A stretch of 64,000 bases of DNA from Streptomyces ferrugineus (GCF_015160855.1 NZ_CP063373.1:496001-560000), one strand, 5' to 3'; shown: positions 52,381 to 62,091, numbered from the stretch's first letter. Numbers and translations: made by a program. Notes: generated by a model not told the origin, from the sequence alone.

Positions 52381-53012
52381 GCCCGCGCGAAGGCGGCGGT
52401 GACCGTGGAGCCCGCGGGCCGCTCCTGTACTGCCGCAGTCGGCGACTGGCCGTCTCCGTCCTCCTCCTGGCGGCTGTCGCCGTCACTGCCTTCGTCCTCA
52501 ACGACTCGCTGGTGAAGGTCGGTTACTCCTCGGACCAGAACACACCTGTCACCCTGATCCTGCTCCCCGCTGTCAGCGCGGTGATCCTCTCGGCCACCGC
52601 TCACGGTTCGATGCAGCCCTGGGACGGCCTTGGCGGACCGGTGATCCGTCGCGCCAGGCTGACCCACACCGCGCTGGCCTCCCTCGGTGCCGCGCTGACC
52701 GCCTGGGCCCTGCTGCCGACCGACATCCTGGACGACCGGGGAGGTGCGGCCGTCGCACGGAACGTCGTCGCCCTGTGCGGCCTGGCCCTGCTGGCCGTAC
52801 GCGTCATCGGGCACGCCCTCGCCTGGTGCGTCCCGTTGCTACTCGCGGCGGTGACCCTGACGTTGGGCATCGAGCCGCAGGTCTCCTGGCTGTGGTCCTG
52901 GCTGCTGGCAGCGAACGCGGACATCGGCGCCGCGGTGACGGCCGCAGCCCTGTGGCTCACCAGCATGGTGGTCTTCGCGCGACACGGGGAACGCCGGTCC
53001 GCCGACCTGTGA
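52377..53012 (+). CDS. Integral membrane protein of the ABC exporter operon
   Basis: 211 residues with about six hydrophobic helices (RLAVSVLLLAAVAVTAFVLN, VTLILLPAVSAVILSATAH, LASLGAALTAWALLPTDIL, VVALCGLALLAVRVIGHAL). GTG at 52377 overlaps the permease stop as GTGA. No family recognised; probably a second permease or an accessory/immunity protein. The DNA just after its stop changes to IS4 remnant, so its end may be original or newly created; the C-terminus VVFARHGERRSADL looks natural. Confidence 0.75.
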   Translation: MSPREGGGDRGARGPLLYCRSRRLAVSVLLLAAVAVTAFVLNDSLVKVGYSSDQNTPVTLILLPAVSAVILSATAHGSMQPWDGLGGPVIRRARLTHTALASLGAALTAWALLPTDILDDRGGAAVARNVVALCGLALLAVRVIGHALAWCVPLLLAAVTLTLGIEPQVSWLWSWLLAANADIGAAVTAAALWLTSMVVFARHGERRSADL

Positions 53013-53024
53013 CCCGGGGAAGGA

Positions 53025-53560
53025 GGAATCCTTCCCGCTCCAGGACCTGAGTTCCACAGTTGAGAGTGCTGTCCAGGGCGCGGATGCGCTCGATGGACCA
53101 CCGCCTCGCGTACAGCTCCCCAAGCTCGGCTGCGGGCGCGGCCTGGAGGGCGCGGAGCGTAGTGATCAGGCAGAACAGCTCCGAGGCCGTCCCGCCATGT
53201 TCGTCGGTGCGGGTGATCGTGTACTCGATGACACGGACATCGATCGTGCGTTTGGCGCGCTGCTCGCGCAGGGCACCTGCCTCTCCCGGTCCGGCCCCGG
53301 TGGCAGCGGCCTTCTCCCACAGCGCGAAGGAGGGGAAGCCGCGGTCGGCCAGCAGGAGCATGCCGGCCCTCAGATGGTGCAGCAGCGGTGCGCGAGGGCG
53401 CGCTCGCCGGTGGCGAACGGCCCGAAGGCCGCCCCGACCACGGCGTGGGTACCGCACTCGCCCAGCGCAACCATCCGCGCCTGCGGATGGTCCGCCTTCT
53501 GCTCGCCGTTCGAACTGTTTCCGGCGTGAACATCCGGGTCAGCAGCCCCATCCGGACCCG
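53025..53560 (-). mobile_element. IS4-family transposase remnant
   Basis: Minus-strand pieces in order: GLLTRMFTPETVRT (start-like), ADHPQARMVALGECGTHAVV, GAAFGPFATGERALAH, GMLLLADRGFPSFALWEKAA (DDE region), VRVIEYTITRTDE, FCLITTLRALQAAPAAELGE, LYARRWSIERIRALDSTLNC. These are the blocks of streptomycete IS4-type transposases, but most of the N-terminal domain is deleted, at least two frameshifts are present and the C-terminus is lost. No clear terminal inverted repeats. Inactive. Confidence 0.75.
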
Positions 53561-53753
53561 TTCCAGGAAGCCGTCCCCGGCTATGTGATCACGTGCTACG
53601 AGCGCGAGGCCCTACCCCACCACGATCAATCAACGGAAGCGACGTTGATCCAAGGGGTGAGCGTGGGACCAGATCACCCACGCCACCCACGCCACCCACC
53701 CACGGCCCGGCAAAACCCGTGCCCCCGAATCCACCCCCCGCGACAATGACCAT

Positions 53754-56700
53754 GTGCGGTACAGAATCCTGGGCGTCACCCAGGCAGAGGACGACCAGGG
53801 CACCGTCATACCCATCGGCGGCCCCCGCCTACGCGCCCTGCTCACGGCCCTCGCCCTACGCCCCGGCCACATCACCACCCCCGACACCCTGATCGACGAG
53901 GTCTGGGCCGGCGACCCACCCCAGGACGCCCCCGCCGCCCTCCAGGCCCTCGTCGCCCGCCTACGCCGCACACTCGGCAAGGACACCGTCACCTCCGCCC
54001 CCGGCGGCTACCGCCTCACCGCGACGAAGGACGACGTGGACCTCTTCGCCTTCGAACGCCTCGTGCGCGAAGGCACCGACGCCCTGGACCGCGACGACCC
54101 GTCCACCGCCGCCCAAGCCCTCACCACCGCCCTCGCCCTGTGGCGCGGCCCCGCCCTGGCCGACCTCCCCGACCGCACCACGACCGCCACCCGCCCGGAG
54201 GCCCTGCGCCTGGAGGCGACCCGAGCCCGCATCGAGGCGGACCTACGACTGGGCCGCGCCCAGGCCGCCGTACCCGAGCTGAAGGAACTGACCGCGGCGC
54301 ACCCGTACGACGAACCGCTCCACGCCCTCCTCATCCGCGCCCTGCGCGACACGGCCCGCTCCGCCGACGCCCTGGCCGCCTACGAAACCGCCCGCCGCAC
54401 CCTGGCAGAGGGCCTGGGCACGGACCCCGGCCCGGAACTCCGCGCTCTGCACACCGAGCTGCTGACAGGACCACCGCGCCGTACGACCACCGACGCGACC
54501 CCTGCCACGGCCCCCGGCCCGAGCAAAGAGCCGCACCCCCACCCTCACTCCCACCCCCAACCCCCCGAACGCAACGGCAACCTCCGTCCACGCCTTACCT
54601 CTTTCGTGGGCCGGGAACTCGAACTCGACGCCATCCGTTCCGAATTGCACAGGGCCCGACTGGTCACGCTCACCGGACCGGGCGGCTCTGGAAAGACCCG
54701 CCTCGCCGAGGAAGCCGCCGCCGGCCTCCCCCAGGCATGGCTCGTCGAGCTCGCCCCGCTCGACCGGCCGGAGGCGGTGCCAGGCGCGGTGGTCAGCGCG
54801 CTCGGTCTGCGCGAGACCGTGCTCATGACCAACGAGCTGACGGCCCCGCAGGACGACCCGCTCGCCCTGCTGATCGAGTACTGCGCCCCGCGCAGCCAAC
54901 TCCTGATCCTTGACAACTGCGAACATGTCATCGGCGCCGCCGCCACCCTCGCCGAGAGCCTCCTCACCCGCTGCCCAGGGCTCACGATCCTCGCCACCAG
55001 CCGTGAACCCCTGGGCGTTCCCGGCGAGTCGGTGCGCCCGGTCGAGCCCCTGCTCCCCGACCAGGCGCACCGCCTCTTCGCGGAGCGCGCGACGGCCGTC
55101 CGCCCCGACGCCGGCGCCGTGCTGCGCGACCGGCGCGACCAGGAGGCCGTCGCGGAGATCTGCCGCCGCCTCGACGGACTCCCGCTCGCCATCGAGCTGG
55201 CGGCGGCCCGGCTACGGCTGCTCACACCACGCCAGATCGCCGACCGCCTCGACGACCGCTTCCGCCTGCTGACCTCCGGAAGCCGTACGGTCCTGCCCCG
55301 CCAGCAGACCCTGCGCGCCGTCGTCGACTGGTCCTGGGAGCTGCTGGACGAGCGGGAGCGGACGGTGCTGCGGGAGGTGTCCGTCTTCGCGGGCGGCTGG
55401 GACCTCACGGCGGCGGAGGCCGTGTGCACCGGGCCGGCGACCGCGGACCTCATCGGCGCGCTCGTCGACAAGTCCCTGATCGTGGCCACGCCGTGCGGGC
55501 GGGACGGCTCCGACGGCATGCGGTACCGGATGCTGGAGACCATCCACGAGTACGCCGTGGAGCGCGCCGCCGAGGCCCCCGAGCTGCGCCTCGCGGCCGA
55601 GCGCCGGCACCGCGCGTGGGTGCGGGCGCTGGCCGAGGAAGCCGACCCGCTGCTGCGTTCCGCCGGTCAGCTCCCGTGGATCTCCCGCCTGGAGACCGAG
55701 CTGGACAACATCCGAGCGGCCATCGACCGTGCCCTGACCGCGGGCGACGAGCCGGACGCCACGGCCATGGTCCTGGCCATGGGCTGGTTCTGGTGGCTGC
55801 GCAACTACCGCCACGAGGGGGCGAACTGGATCGACCGAACGCTGCGACTCGGCGCCACCCTGGATGCGCGCGGGGCACCCCCGGACACCCCCCTCGACCC
55901 GATCGACGCCTTCCTCGCCACCCCGGAAGAGGAGCCCGGCAACCCCCACGACACCCCGCGGATGAGCCTGCGCATCCTGCATCTCCTGCTCAAGTCCGAG
56001 ACCGAGCCGATCGACGCGCTCCTGGACGAGCGGACGCGGCGCTACCTGACCCGGGTACAGGCCTTCTACCGGCGCGGAGGACCGTTGGCGGCGCGCCTGC
56101 CCGGCCTCGTCTGGCCGCTGCTCGCCTTCTTCCTGAGCAGCTCGCGGGACGTCAGGGCCGACATGGACGTCGCCGTCGCCAATTGCCGTGTCCACGGCGG
56201 CGACTGGGAGGTCGGCGTCCTGCTGATGTTCCGTACGCACATGGTCGTCGACTCACCCGGCGACATGACGGGTGTCGACGACGACCTCGCCGAGATGCGG
56301 GTCCTCAGCCGCCGCGTCGGCGACCGCTGGATGCGGGCCCAGGTGTGCAGCGCGGCCGGCGAGACGGCCATGTCCCGCAGCAGCCTCGAGGAGGCCAAGG
56401 GCGAGTACGAGGAGGCGTTGCGCCTGGCCTACGAGGTGGGCGCGTACGCCGAGACCCCCTTCCTGATCGCCCGGCTCGCCGAGATCGCCTACCGCTCGGA
56501 CGACCGTACGGCCGCGCTGGCCGCGCTGGACGAGGCGAGCGCCGCGGCCGACCGCTACGGCGTGGCGGACTCACGGGCGTTCGTCCTGCTGCTGCGGGCC
56601 CACATAGCGCTGGCCGACGAGGACCCGGCACGCGCGCGTGAGCTGTGCGAGGCGGCCCGCGTGGAGACCGCCCGAGGCACTCCACCGCCGCAGTTCATCG

Positions 56701-57107
56701 CGATGCTGAACACCCTCGACGCCCTGGTCGTGACGGCCGAGTCGGGCCCGGAGCGAGGGCTGCCCCTGCTGGCCGACGCGCTGCGCCTGGCCGTGGAGAA
56801 CGGGTGTGCCGATGCGATCACGGCGTCCATCACCGACGGCGCGGCCGATCTGCTGGTCCGCATCGGTGACCATCCGCGCGCGGTCCGTCTGCTCGCCGCC
56901 TCGGAGCACTGGCGCCGCGGCAATCCGCGCCCGCTACCGGAGCGCACGACCGCCGAGCGGATCGAGGCCACCGCCCGCGCCACCCTGGGCGTCGACCGGT
57001 TCGCCGCCGAGCACACCCGGGGAGCCGCCCTCACCCGGGACGATGTCCTGCGCGACATGGCCGAGGCCGTACGCGCCCTGCACCACCCGGCGAAACAGGC
57101 GCCGTGA
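53754..57107 (+). CDS. AfsR/SARP-type transcriptional regulator (BTAD, NB-ARC, TPR)
   Basis: 1,117 residues. Residues 1-95 form an OmpR-like winged HTH (GGPRLRALLTALALRPGHIT, TLIDEVWAGDPPQDAP, VTSAPGGYRL), then a BTAD domain up to about 245 (AYETARRTLAEGLGTDPGPE). After a Pro/His-rich linker comes an NTPase: LVTLTGPGGSGKTRLAEEAA (Walker A), LLILDNCEHVIG (Walker B), CRRLDGLPLAIELAAARLR. The last 450 residues are helical repeats. Such proteins activate secondary-metabolite or developmental genes. GTG at 53754 (VRYRILGVTQ). It ends 6 bp from the convergent sigma-factor fusion gene. No metabolite cluster is adjacent, except the ABC set. Confidence 0.9.
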   Translation: MRYRILGVTQAEDDQGTVIPIGGPRLRALLTALALRPGHITTPDTLIDEVWAGDPPQDAPAALQALVARLRRTLGKDTVTSAPGGYRLTATKDDVDLFAFERLVREGTDALDRDDPSTAAQALTTALALWRGPALADLPDRTTTATRPEALRLEATRARIEADLRLGRAQAAVPELKELTAAHPYDEPLHALLIRALRDTARSADALAAYETARRTLAEGLGTDPGPELRALHTELLTGPPRRTTTDATPATAPGPSKEPHPHPHSHPQPPERNGNLRPRLTSFVGRELELDAIRSELHRARLVTLTGPGGSGKTRLAEEAAAGLPQAWLVELAPLDRPEAVPGAVVSALGLRETVLMTNELTAPQDDPLALLIEYCAPRSQLLILDNCEHVIGAAATLAESLLTRCPGLTILATSREPLGVPGESVRPVEPLLPDQAHRLFAERATAVRPDAGAVLRDRRDQEAVAEICRRLDGLPLAIELAAARLRLLTPRQIADRLDDRFRLLTSGSRTVLPRQQTLRAVVDWSWELLDERERTVLREVSVFAGGWDLTAAEAVCTGPATADLIGALVDKSLIVATPCGRDGSDGMRYRMLETIHEYAVERAAEAPELRLAAERRHRAWVRALAEEADPLLRSAGQLPWISRLETELDNIRAAIDRALTAGDEPDATAMVLAMGWFWWLRNYRHEGANWIDRTLRLGATLDARGAPPDTPLDPIDAFLATPEEEPGNPHDTPRMSLRILHLLLKSETEPIDALLDERTRRYLTRVQAFYRRGGPLAARLPGLVWPLLAFFLSSSRDVRADMDVAVANCRVHGGDWEVGVLLMFRTHMVVDSPGDMTGVDDDLAEMRVLSRRVGDRWMRAQVCSAAGETAMSRSSLEEAKGEYEEALRLAYEVGAYAETPFLIARLAEIAYRSDDRTAALAALDEASAAADRYGVADSRAFVLLLRAHIALADEDPARARELCEAARVETARGTPPPQFIAMLNTLDALVVTAESGPERGLPLLADALRLAVENGCADAITASITDGAADLLVRIGDHPRAVRLLAASEHWRRGNPRPLPERTTAERIEATARATLGVDRFAAEHTRGAALTRDDVLRDMAEAVRALHHPAKQAP

Positions 57108-57113
57108 ACGGCC

Positions 57114-59054
57114 CTACGCGCAGCTGAACTTCGACTCCGCCCAGTCCGCCAGCAGCAGGTTGTCGACGGTGCCGTGCGGCTCGACCACCAGCCGGACCGT
57201 CTCGCGCCCGGCGAGGTTCACCTGCACCGGCACCGCAGCGTCCCCGGCCTTGACGACCGCGGAGCGCCACAGCCGGACGCCGTCGGCGTAGACCGAGAAG
57301 GAGAACCGGCCGAGCCCCAGGTTCGTGTCGTCGACGCCGACCAGTGCCTCGTAGGCGTGGCACTCCCGGTTGAGGTCGATGGTGACGGAGGACCGGCCGT
57401 GCACGGTGACGCCGTGCGCGTACTGCGTGCCGGCGATCGACACGCCGTACCGCTGCCACACCCAGCTGCTCTCGTGCAGCCGCATCTCGGGCTCGGTGCC
57501 GTCGCCGGTGAGGTCGTACGACAGCTCGCTCCACTGGTAGTCGGCCGGGGCCGGCGGCGGTGTCGGGGCCGGTGGGGGAGTGGGCGTCGGGGTGGGGGTT
57601 GGCGTCGGCGTCGGCGAAGGCGTGGGTGTCGGGCTGGGCGTGCGGGTGGGTGTGGGCGAGGGGGTCGGTGTCGCGGTCCGCTCGGGTTGCACGGCCGGCA
57701 CGATCGCCGGCGGCTGCGGGGCGGGGTCCTTCTTCGGCGGCTCGGGGGTCGGTGTCTCCTCGACGATCGGGGAGGGCACGGGGGGCTGCTTGGCGTCCGT
57801 CCGCGGGGGCGGGGTGTCGTTGCCGGCCAGTGCGAGCACGATCGCCGCCGCGACGCCCACCGCGACCACACCGGCCGCGATACCGGCCTTCAGCGGCGCG
57901 CCCAGTCCCTCCGAGGCCGCCGCACCGCCGCCGGAGCCGGCCCCGCCGGACGCACCGCCGCCCGCGGCTCCGGCCGAGGCACCGGCTCCGCCCGACGCGC
58001 CGCCGCTCGCCGCCGCGGCCGCCCCCGCGGCACCGGCCGCGCCCGCCCCGGCACCGCCGGCGATGAGCCCGGCCGCCTTGGCGTACCCGGCGGCGCCGAA
58101 CCAGCCGATGACCGCGACCGGCACGACGGCGGGGATACCGCTGGCGACTTCCTTGATCTGGCCGGCGGCGAGCCGGCACTTGGCGCACTCCTCCAAGTGC
58201 TTGCGCAGGCCCCGTTCGGCGCGGGTGCGCAGGCTGCCGCGGGCGTAGGCGCCGAGCCGGTCGGCGTGGCGGGCGCACTCCTCGTCGCCGGCGAGGCTGG
58301 CGCTGACATGGGCCTGGAGGTAGGCCTGCTTGAGTCCCTCGCGGGCCCGGCTCGCGAGCACGCGCGTGCCGTTGGCGTCGAGCCCGAAGAGGGTGGCGAC
58401 CTCGCTGGGCGACTCGTCCTCGACCTCGGTGTGCCACAGCACGGCCTGCCAGCGCTCCGGCAGCGAGCGGAAGGCCTGCATGGCCATGGACTGCTCCGCC
58501 TCGTGCATCGCCCGCACGTCGGCGCCCAGGTCCACAGTGTCGTCGTCGGAGACCTCGGCCACTCGTGTGGACTGCGCGGCGAACACTGCGAAGTCGTCGA
58601 CCAGCTGCTCCCGCCGCGCCGACTTCGTCCAGTCCGCGGCGGCCCGCCGGATCGAGGTGAGCAGATAGGCGCGTACGGCGTGCTCGGGGCCGGAACCGCC
58701 GCGCACCGCCTGGAGCATGCGGGCGAAGACCTCGGCGGTGAGGTCGTCCGCGGTGTGGGCGTCACGGCAGCAGGTGCGCGCGTACCGGCGCACCGCCTCC
58801 GCGTGGCGCCGGTACAGCTCCTCGTAGGCGCTGTCGTCGCCGGAGCGCATCCGGCCGATCAGATCGGCGTCCGACGGCGGCAGCTCGCGCGGCGGTGGCA
58901 GCACGCCGTCCTCGCGCCGGTCGCGCTGCGCGGGGACGCCGACTTCCGCGGGGACGTCGTCCCTCGGCACGCCCGCGCGTCCGCCCTGACTCGGCACCTG
59001 CGGAGTCGCCGCGTCACCGTCATCGCGTGACTCGTCCCACCCGTCAACGCTCAT
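57114..59054 (-). CDS. ECF sigma factor fused to zinc-finger anti-sigma and NPCBM domain
   Basis: 646 residues. Region 2 of an ECF sigma lies at about 60-130 (EELYRRHAEAVRRYARTCC, DLTAEVFARML) and region 4 at 190-240 (SLPERWQAVLWHTEVEDESP, EVATLFGLDANGTRVLASRA). A zinc-finger anti-sigma motif HLEECAKCR lies near 285, then Ala/Gly-rich sequence, one membrane helix near 390 (GIAAGVVAVGVAAAIVLALA), a Pro/Thr/Ser spacer and an extracellular C-terminal NPCBM-type carbohydrate-binding domain (LSYDLTGDGTEPEMRLHESS, YAHGVTVHGRSSVTIDL, VVKAGDAAVPVQVNLAG). A single polypeptide thus joins outside sensing to a sigma factor inside. ATG at 59054. Confidence 0.88.
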   Translation of the reverse strand: MSVDGWDESRDDGDAATPQVPSQGGRAGVPRDDVPAEVGVPAQRDRREDGVLPPPRELPPSDADLIGRMRSGDDSAYEELYRRHAEAVRRYARTCCRDAHTADDLTAEVFARMLQAVRGGSGPEHAVRAYLLTSIRRAAADWTKSARREQLVDDFAVFAAQSTRVAEVSDDDTVDLGADVRAMHEAEQSMAMQAFRSLPERWQAVLWHTEVEDESPSEVATLFGLDANGTRVLASRAREGLKQAYLQAHVSASLAGDEECARHADRLGAYARGSLRTRAERGLRKHLEECAKCRLAAGQIKEVASGIPAVVPVAVIGWFGAAGYAKAAGLIAGGAGAGAAGAAGAAAAASGGASGGAGASAGAAGGGASGGAGSGGGAAASEGLGAPLKAGIAAGVVAVGVAAAIVLALAGNDTPPPRTDAKQPPVPSPIVEETPTPEPPKKDPAPQPPAIVPAVQPERTATPTPSPTPTRTPSPTPTPSPTPTPTPTPTPTPPPAPTPPPAPADYQWSELSYDLTGDGTEPEMRLHESSWVWQRYGVSIAGTQYAHGVTVHGRSSVTIDLNRECHAYEALVGVDDTNLGLGRFSFSVYADGVRLWRSAVVKAGDAAVPVQVNLAGRETVRLVVEPHGTVDNLLLADWAESKFSCA

Positions 59055-59347
59055 CGCGGAAAGCCCCCACCGCCGGCTCCACCAGTCCTGGACACCGGGC
59101 CAGGGTGCCATATGGGCTTTTGGTCAGGACCCACCCGTACGGACCTTCCACTCGTCCGTGGGGACTTCCCACAAAGCAGTACTGGTCCTCGCCCGTACGG
59201 GGAAGCTCACATGACCCCCACCGAGCGAAAGCTGCAGGTGGAGCCTGGAATGCCTGACTTGTACCGCGATGGTGTTCAAGGCGAGAGCGGTGTGGCACCC
59301 CACCTCTTCGTCACCCCTGCGAAGTCACCCTCGTCACACCGCCCGGC

Positions 59348-60130
59348 TCACGCCTGAGGCCGCGACCGCAAGCCCTCCAGCAGGATGTCCAGCAGCCGCG
59401 CCGAGGCCGCCGCCTGCTGCGCCGCGTCCGGCAGCGAGGGCGCCGCCGTGGCGATCACCAGCAGGACGTCCGACACCGAGACGTCGGCCCGCAGCTCACC
59501 CGCCGCGCGCGCCCGCTCCACGAGCTGGCCCACCACGTCGAGCAGCGCCGCCGCTCCCGCGTCGTCCACCGGTCCGGCCGCGACCGCCGCCGACTGCTCG
59601 GGCACCAACCGCAGCTCACCGGTGCCGGGCTGGATCCGCTGCTGCGGCACCCTGGCCTCGTCGAGCACGGCGCCGTCCTCCGCGACCCCGACCCGCAGCA
59701 CCTGCGGCGGCAGCAGCCGGCCCGCGCCCGAGGCCACCGACGTGCGCAGGAAGCGCGACAGCGCCGACCACGGCTCGTCCTCCTGGCCGAGCGCCGCACG
59801 CGCCTGGTCGGTCAGCCGGGAGGTCTCCTCCTCGGCTATCCGCCGCACCAGGACGTCCTTGCTCGGGAAGCGGCGGTACACCGTCCCGACGCCGACCCGC
59901 GCGCGCCGCGCCACGTCCTCCATCGGCGCGCCGTACCCCAACTCGCCGAAGACCTCGCGCGCCGCACGCAGCACGTGCTCCAGATTGCGCTGTGCGTCCA
60001 CGCGCAGCGGCGTCGTACGCGGGCCGTTCCCGCGCCCGTTGCCCGCAGCCGCGCTCATCGTGCCGCCCACCGTCCCGCCGCCCGGCGCGATGGCGGATGC
60101 GGAAGACCATCGAGAATCCTGAACATGCAT
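59348..60130 (-). CDS. atrA: TetR-family regulator AtrA
   Basis: TetR protein with HTH NLEHVLRAAREVFGELGYGA, PMEDVARRARVGVGTVYRRF, PSKDVLVRRIAEEE and a ligand domain of about 150 residues ending LEGLRSRPQA. Its place beside a type II NADH dehydrogenase gene and a SpoIIE-type phosphatase matches my memory of atrA (SCO4118) in S. coelicolor. AtrA there activates actII-ORF4, ssgR and nagE2, linking development, N-acetylglucosamine uptake and antibiotics. ATG at 60130 (MHVQDSRWSS) has GGGGGAT upstream; ATG 60058 (MSAAAGNG) is possible. The name rests on context and sequence style, not on a search. Confidence 0.75.
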   Translation of the reverse strand: MHVQDSRWSSASAIAPGGGTVGGTMSAAAGNGRGNGPRTTPLRVDAQRNLEHVLRAAREVFGELGYGAPMEDVARRARVGVGTVYRRFPSKDVLVRRIAEEETSRLTDQARAALGQEDEPWSALSRFLRTSVASGAGRLLPPQVLRVGVAEDGAVLDEARVPQQRIQPGTGELRLVPEQSAAVAAGPVDDAGAAALLDVVGQLVERARAAGELRADVSVSDVLLVIATAAPSLPDAAQQAAASARLLDILLEGLRSRPQA

Positions 60131-60470
60131 AAGCGATCCCCCGGTAATGACGTCTCCCCCCGGAGACTCTCCCCGTCATTGCAAAGCCGGAGCGTCGCGG
60201 AACAAGCCCGGACCACGAGTCCGTTCTGTGTGACTCGCGGACCCGAAGAGCGCATCCCCCTACACCCCGTCGACACACGAACATAGTTGAGCGAGGGTCA
60301 ATTCAGAAGGGGCAGGTTCCGCACGGAGCGCCCCTCGATCGGAGTACGGGTCGTTTACGTCCTGATTGCGCCACCTACGACCCCCCGGCGCACACCCATT
60401 GACCTGCGAGGTTTCCGCACACTCCGGCAATCCGGCCAAATCGCGGCCTCGCCGGTCTCCGGTCACACAA
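60131..60470. other. Divergent promoter region between atrA and ndh
   Basis: 340 bp holding promoters for both genes. There is a short inverted repeat CGGAC-CACGA-GTCCG at about 60211-60225. No small gene seen. Confidence 0.5.
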
Positions 60471-61895
60471 ATGGTCGAGCCTGTGGACAAACGCAAGCGC
60501 CGGGTGCGTCATGGGATGGTGAAGGAACGTGCGCGCATTCTCGTTGTCGGCGGCGGCTACGTCGGGATGTACACGGCCCTGCGTCTCCAGCGGAGGCTGA
60601 AACCGGAACTCGGCCGGGGCGAGGCCGAGATCACCGTGGTCACTCCCGACCCTTACATGACGTATCAGCCGTTCCTGCCCGAAGCAGCCGCCGGTTCCAT
60701 CTCGCCACGCCACGTGGTGGTACCGCTGCGCCGCGTCCTGTCCCGGTGCCGGGTCATCATCGGCGAGGCCACCGCCATCGACCACGCCAAGCGCACGGCC
60801 ACCCTCACCACCCTCGCCACGGCGGAGGAGGGCACCGGCACCGAACAGCTCTCGTACGACGAACTCGTCCTCGCCCCCGGCTCCGTCTCGCGCACCCTGC
60901 CCATCCCCGGCCTCGCCGAGCACGGCATCGGCTTCAAGACCGTCGAAGAGGCCATCGGCCTGCGCAACCACGTCATCGAGCAGATGGACATCGCCTCCTC
61001 CACCCGCGACCCCGCGATCCGCGACGCGGCCCTCACCTTCGTCTTCGTGGGAGGCGGCTACGCGGGCGTCGAGGCGCTCGGCGAACTCGAGGACATGGCC
61101 CGCTACGCCACGCGCTACTACCACAACGTCCGCCCCGAGGACATGAAGTGGATCCTGGTCGAGGCCTCCGACCGCATCCTGCCCGAGGTCGGCGAGGACA
61201 TGGGCCGCTACACCGTCACCGAGCTGCGCCGCCGCAACATCGACGTACGCCTGCACACCCGCCTGGAGTCCTGCGCCGACCGCGTGGCCGTCCTCAGCGA
61301 CGGAGCCCGCTTCCCCACCCGTACGGTCGTCTGGACGGCCGGCGTCAAACCGCACCCGATCCTCGCCGCGAGCGACCTGCCGCTCAATGCGCGCGGCAGG
61401 CTGCGGTGCACCCCCGAGCTGACCGTCGACGGCACCACGCACGCGTGGGCGGCGGGAGACGCCGCCGCCGTCCCCGACGTCACCGCGCCCGAGCCCGGCA
61501 CGGAGTGCGCCCCCAACGCCCAGCACGCCCTGCGCCAGGCGAAGGTCCTCGGCGACAACATCGTCCACACCCTGCGCGGCGAACCCCTGGAGACGTACGC
61601 CCACCAATACGCGGGCTCGGTCGCCTCCCTCGGGTTCCACAAGGGCGTCGCACAGGTCTACGGACGCAAGCTGAAGGGCTACCCTGCCTGGTTCATGCAC
61701 CGCGTCTATCACCTCAGCAGGGTGCCGACCTTCAACCGCAAGGCACGCGTCCTGGCCGAATGGACACTGTCCGGGCTCTTCAAGAGGGAGATCGTCTCCC
61801 TCGGATCACTCGAACACCCCCGAGCGGAGTTCGAACTCGCGGCCGGTGGAAAGCCTCCCCTCAACCAGGGAGACGACACGAAGGGGTCGTCCTGA
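60471..61895 (+). CDS. ndh: Type II NADH dehydrogenase (NAD(P)/FAD-dependent oxidoreductase)
   Basis: Single-subunit non-proton-pumping NADH:quinone oxidoreductase on the inner face of the membrane. First dinucleotide-binding motif is ILVVGGGYVGMYTALRL, then MTYQPFLPEAAAGSISPRHV (typical of NDH-2), FVFVGGGYAGVEALGELED (NADH motif) and HAWAAGDAAAVPDV (FAD). The C-terminal part FHKGVAQVYGRKLKGYPAWF is membrane-associating. Start uncertain: ATG 60471 (MVEPVDKRKRR) gives 474 residues; ATG 60516 (MVKERARILVV) is also possible, neither with a strong ribosome site. Divergent from atrA. Confidence 0.92.
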   Translation: MVEPVDKRKRRVRHGMVKERARILVVGGGYVGMYTALRLQRRLKPELGRGEAEITVVTPDPYMTYQPFLPEAAAGSISPRHVVVPLRRVLSRCRVIIGEATAIDHAKRTATLTTLATAEEGTGTEQLSYDELVLAPGSVSRTLPIPGLAEHGIGFKTVEEAIGLRNHVIEQMDIASSTRDPAIRDAALTFVFVGGGYAGVEALGELEDMARYATRYYHNVRPEDMKWILVEASDRILPEVGEDMGRYTVTELRRRNIDVRLHTRLESCADRVAVLSDGARFPTRTVVWTAGVKPHPILAASDLPLNARGRLRCTPELTVDGTTHAWAAGDAAAVPDVTAPEPGTECAPNAQHALRQAKVLGDNIVHTLRGEPLETYAHQYAGSVASLGFHKGVAQVYGRKLKGYPAWFMHRVYHLSRVPTFNRKARVLAEWTLSGLFKREIVSLGSLEHPRAEFELAAGGKPPLNQGDDTKGSS

Positions 61896-62091
61896 CCGGA
61901 CCCAGGAACTCCACCGACGGGGCAGGCGTCTGACGGGTGTCGGCCAGGTCGGCCGCACTGCAAGACTGATCCCCGAACCGATCCCGACCCCACGAGGCTC
62001 TCCCCACAGTGCTGCAACCCCGGGGTGCCACCCCGCAGACCCCCGGCCGGGTCCGGAGCTGGCCGAAGACGACGACACGAGGCAAGGATTC

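Noticed and set aside
60375..61712. 445-residue minus-strand frame opposite ndh
   Set aside because: Antisense to NADH dehydrogenase with its FAD/NAD motifs; no domain resemblance.
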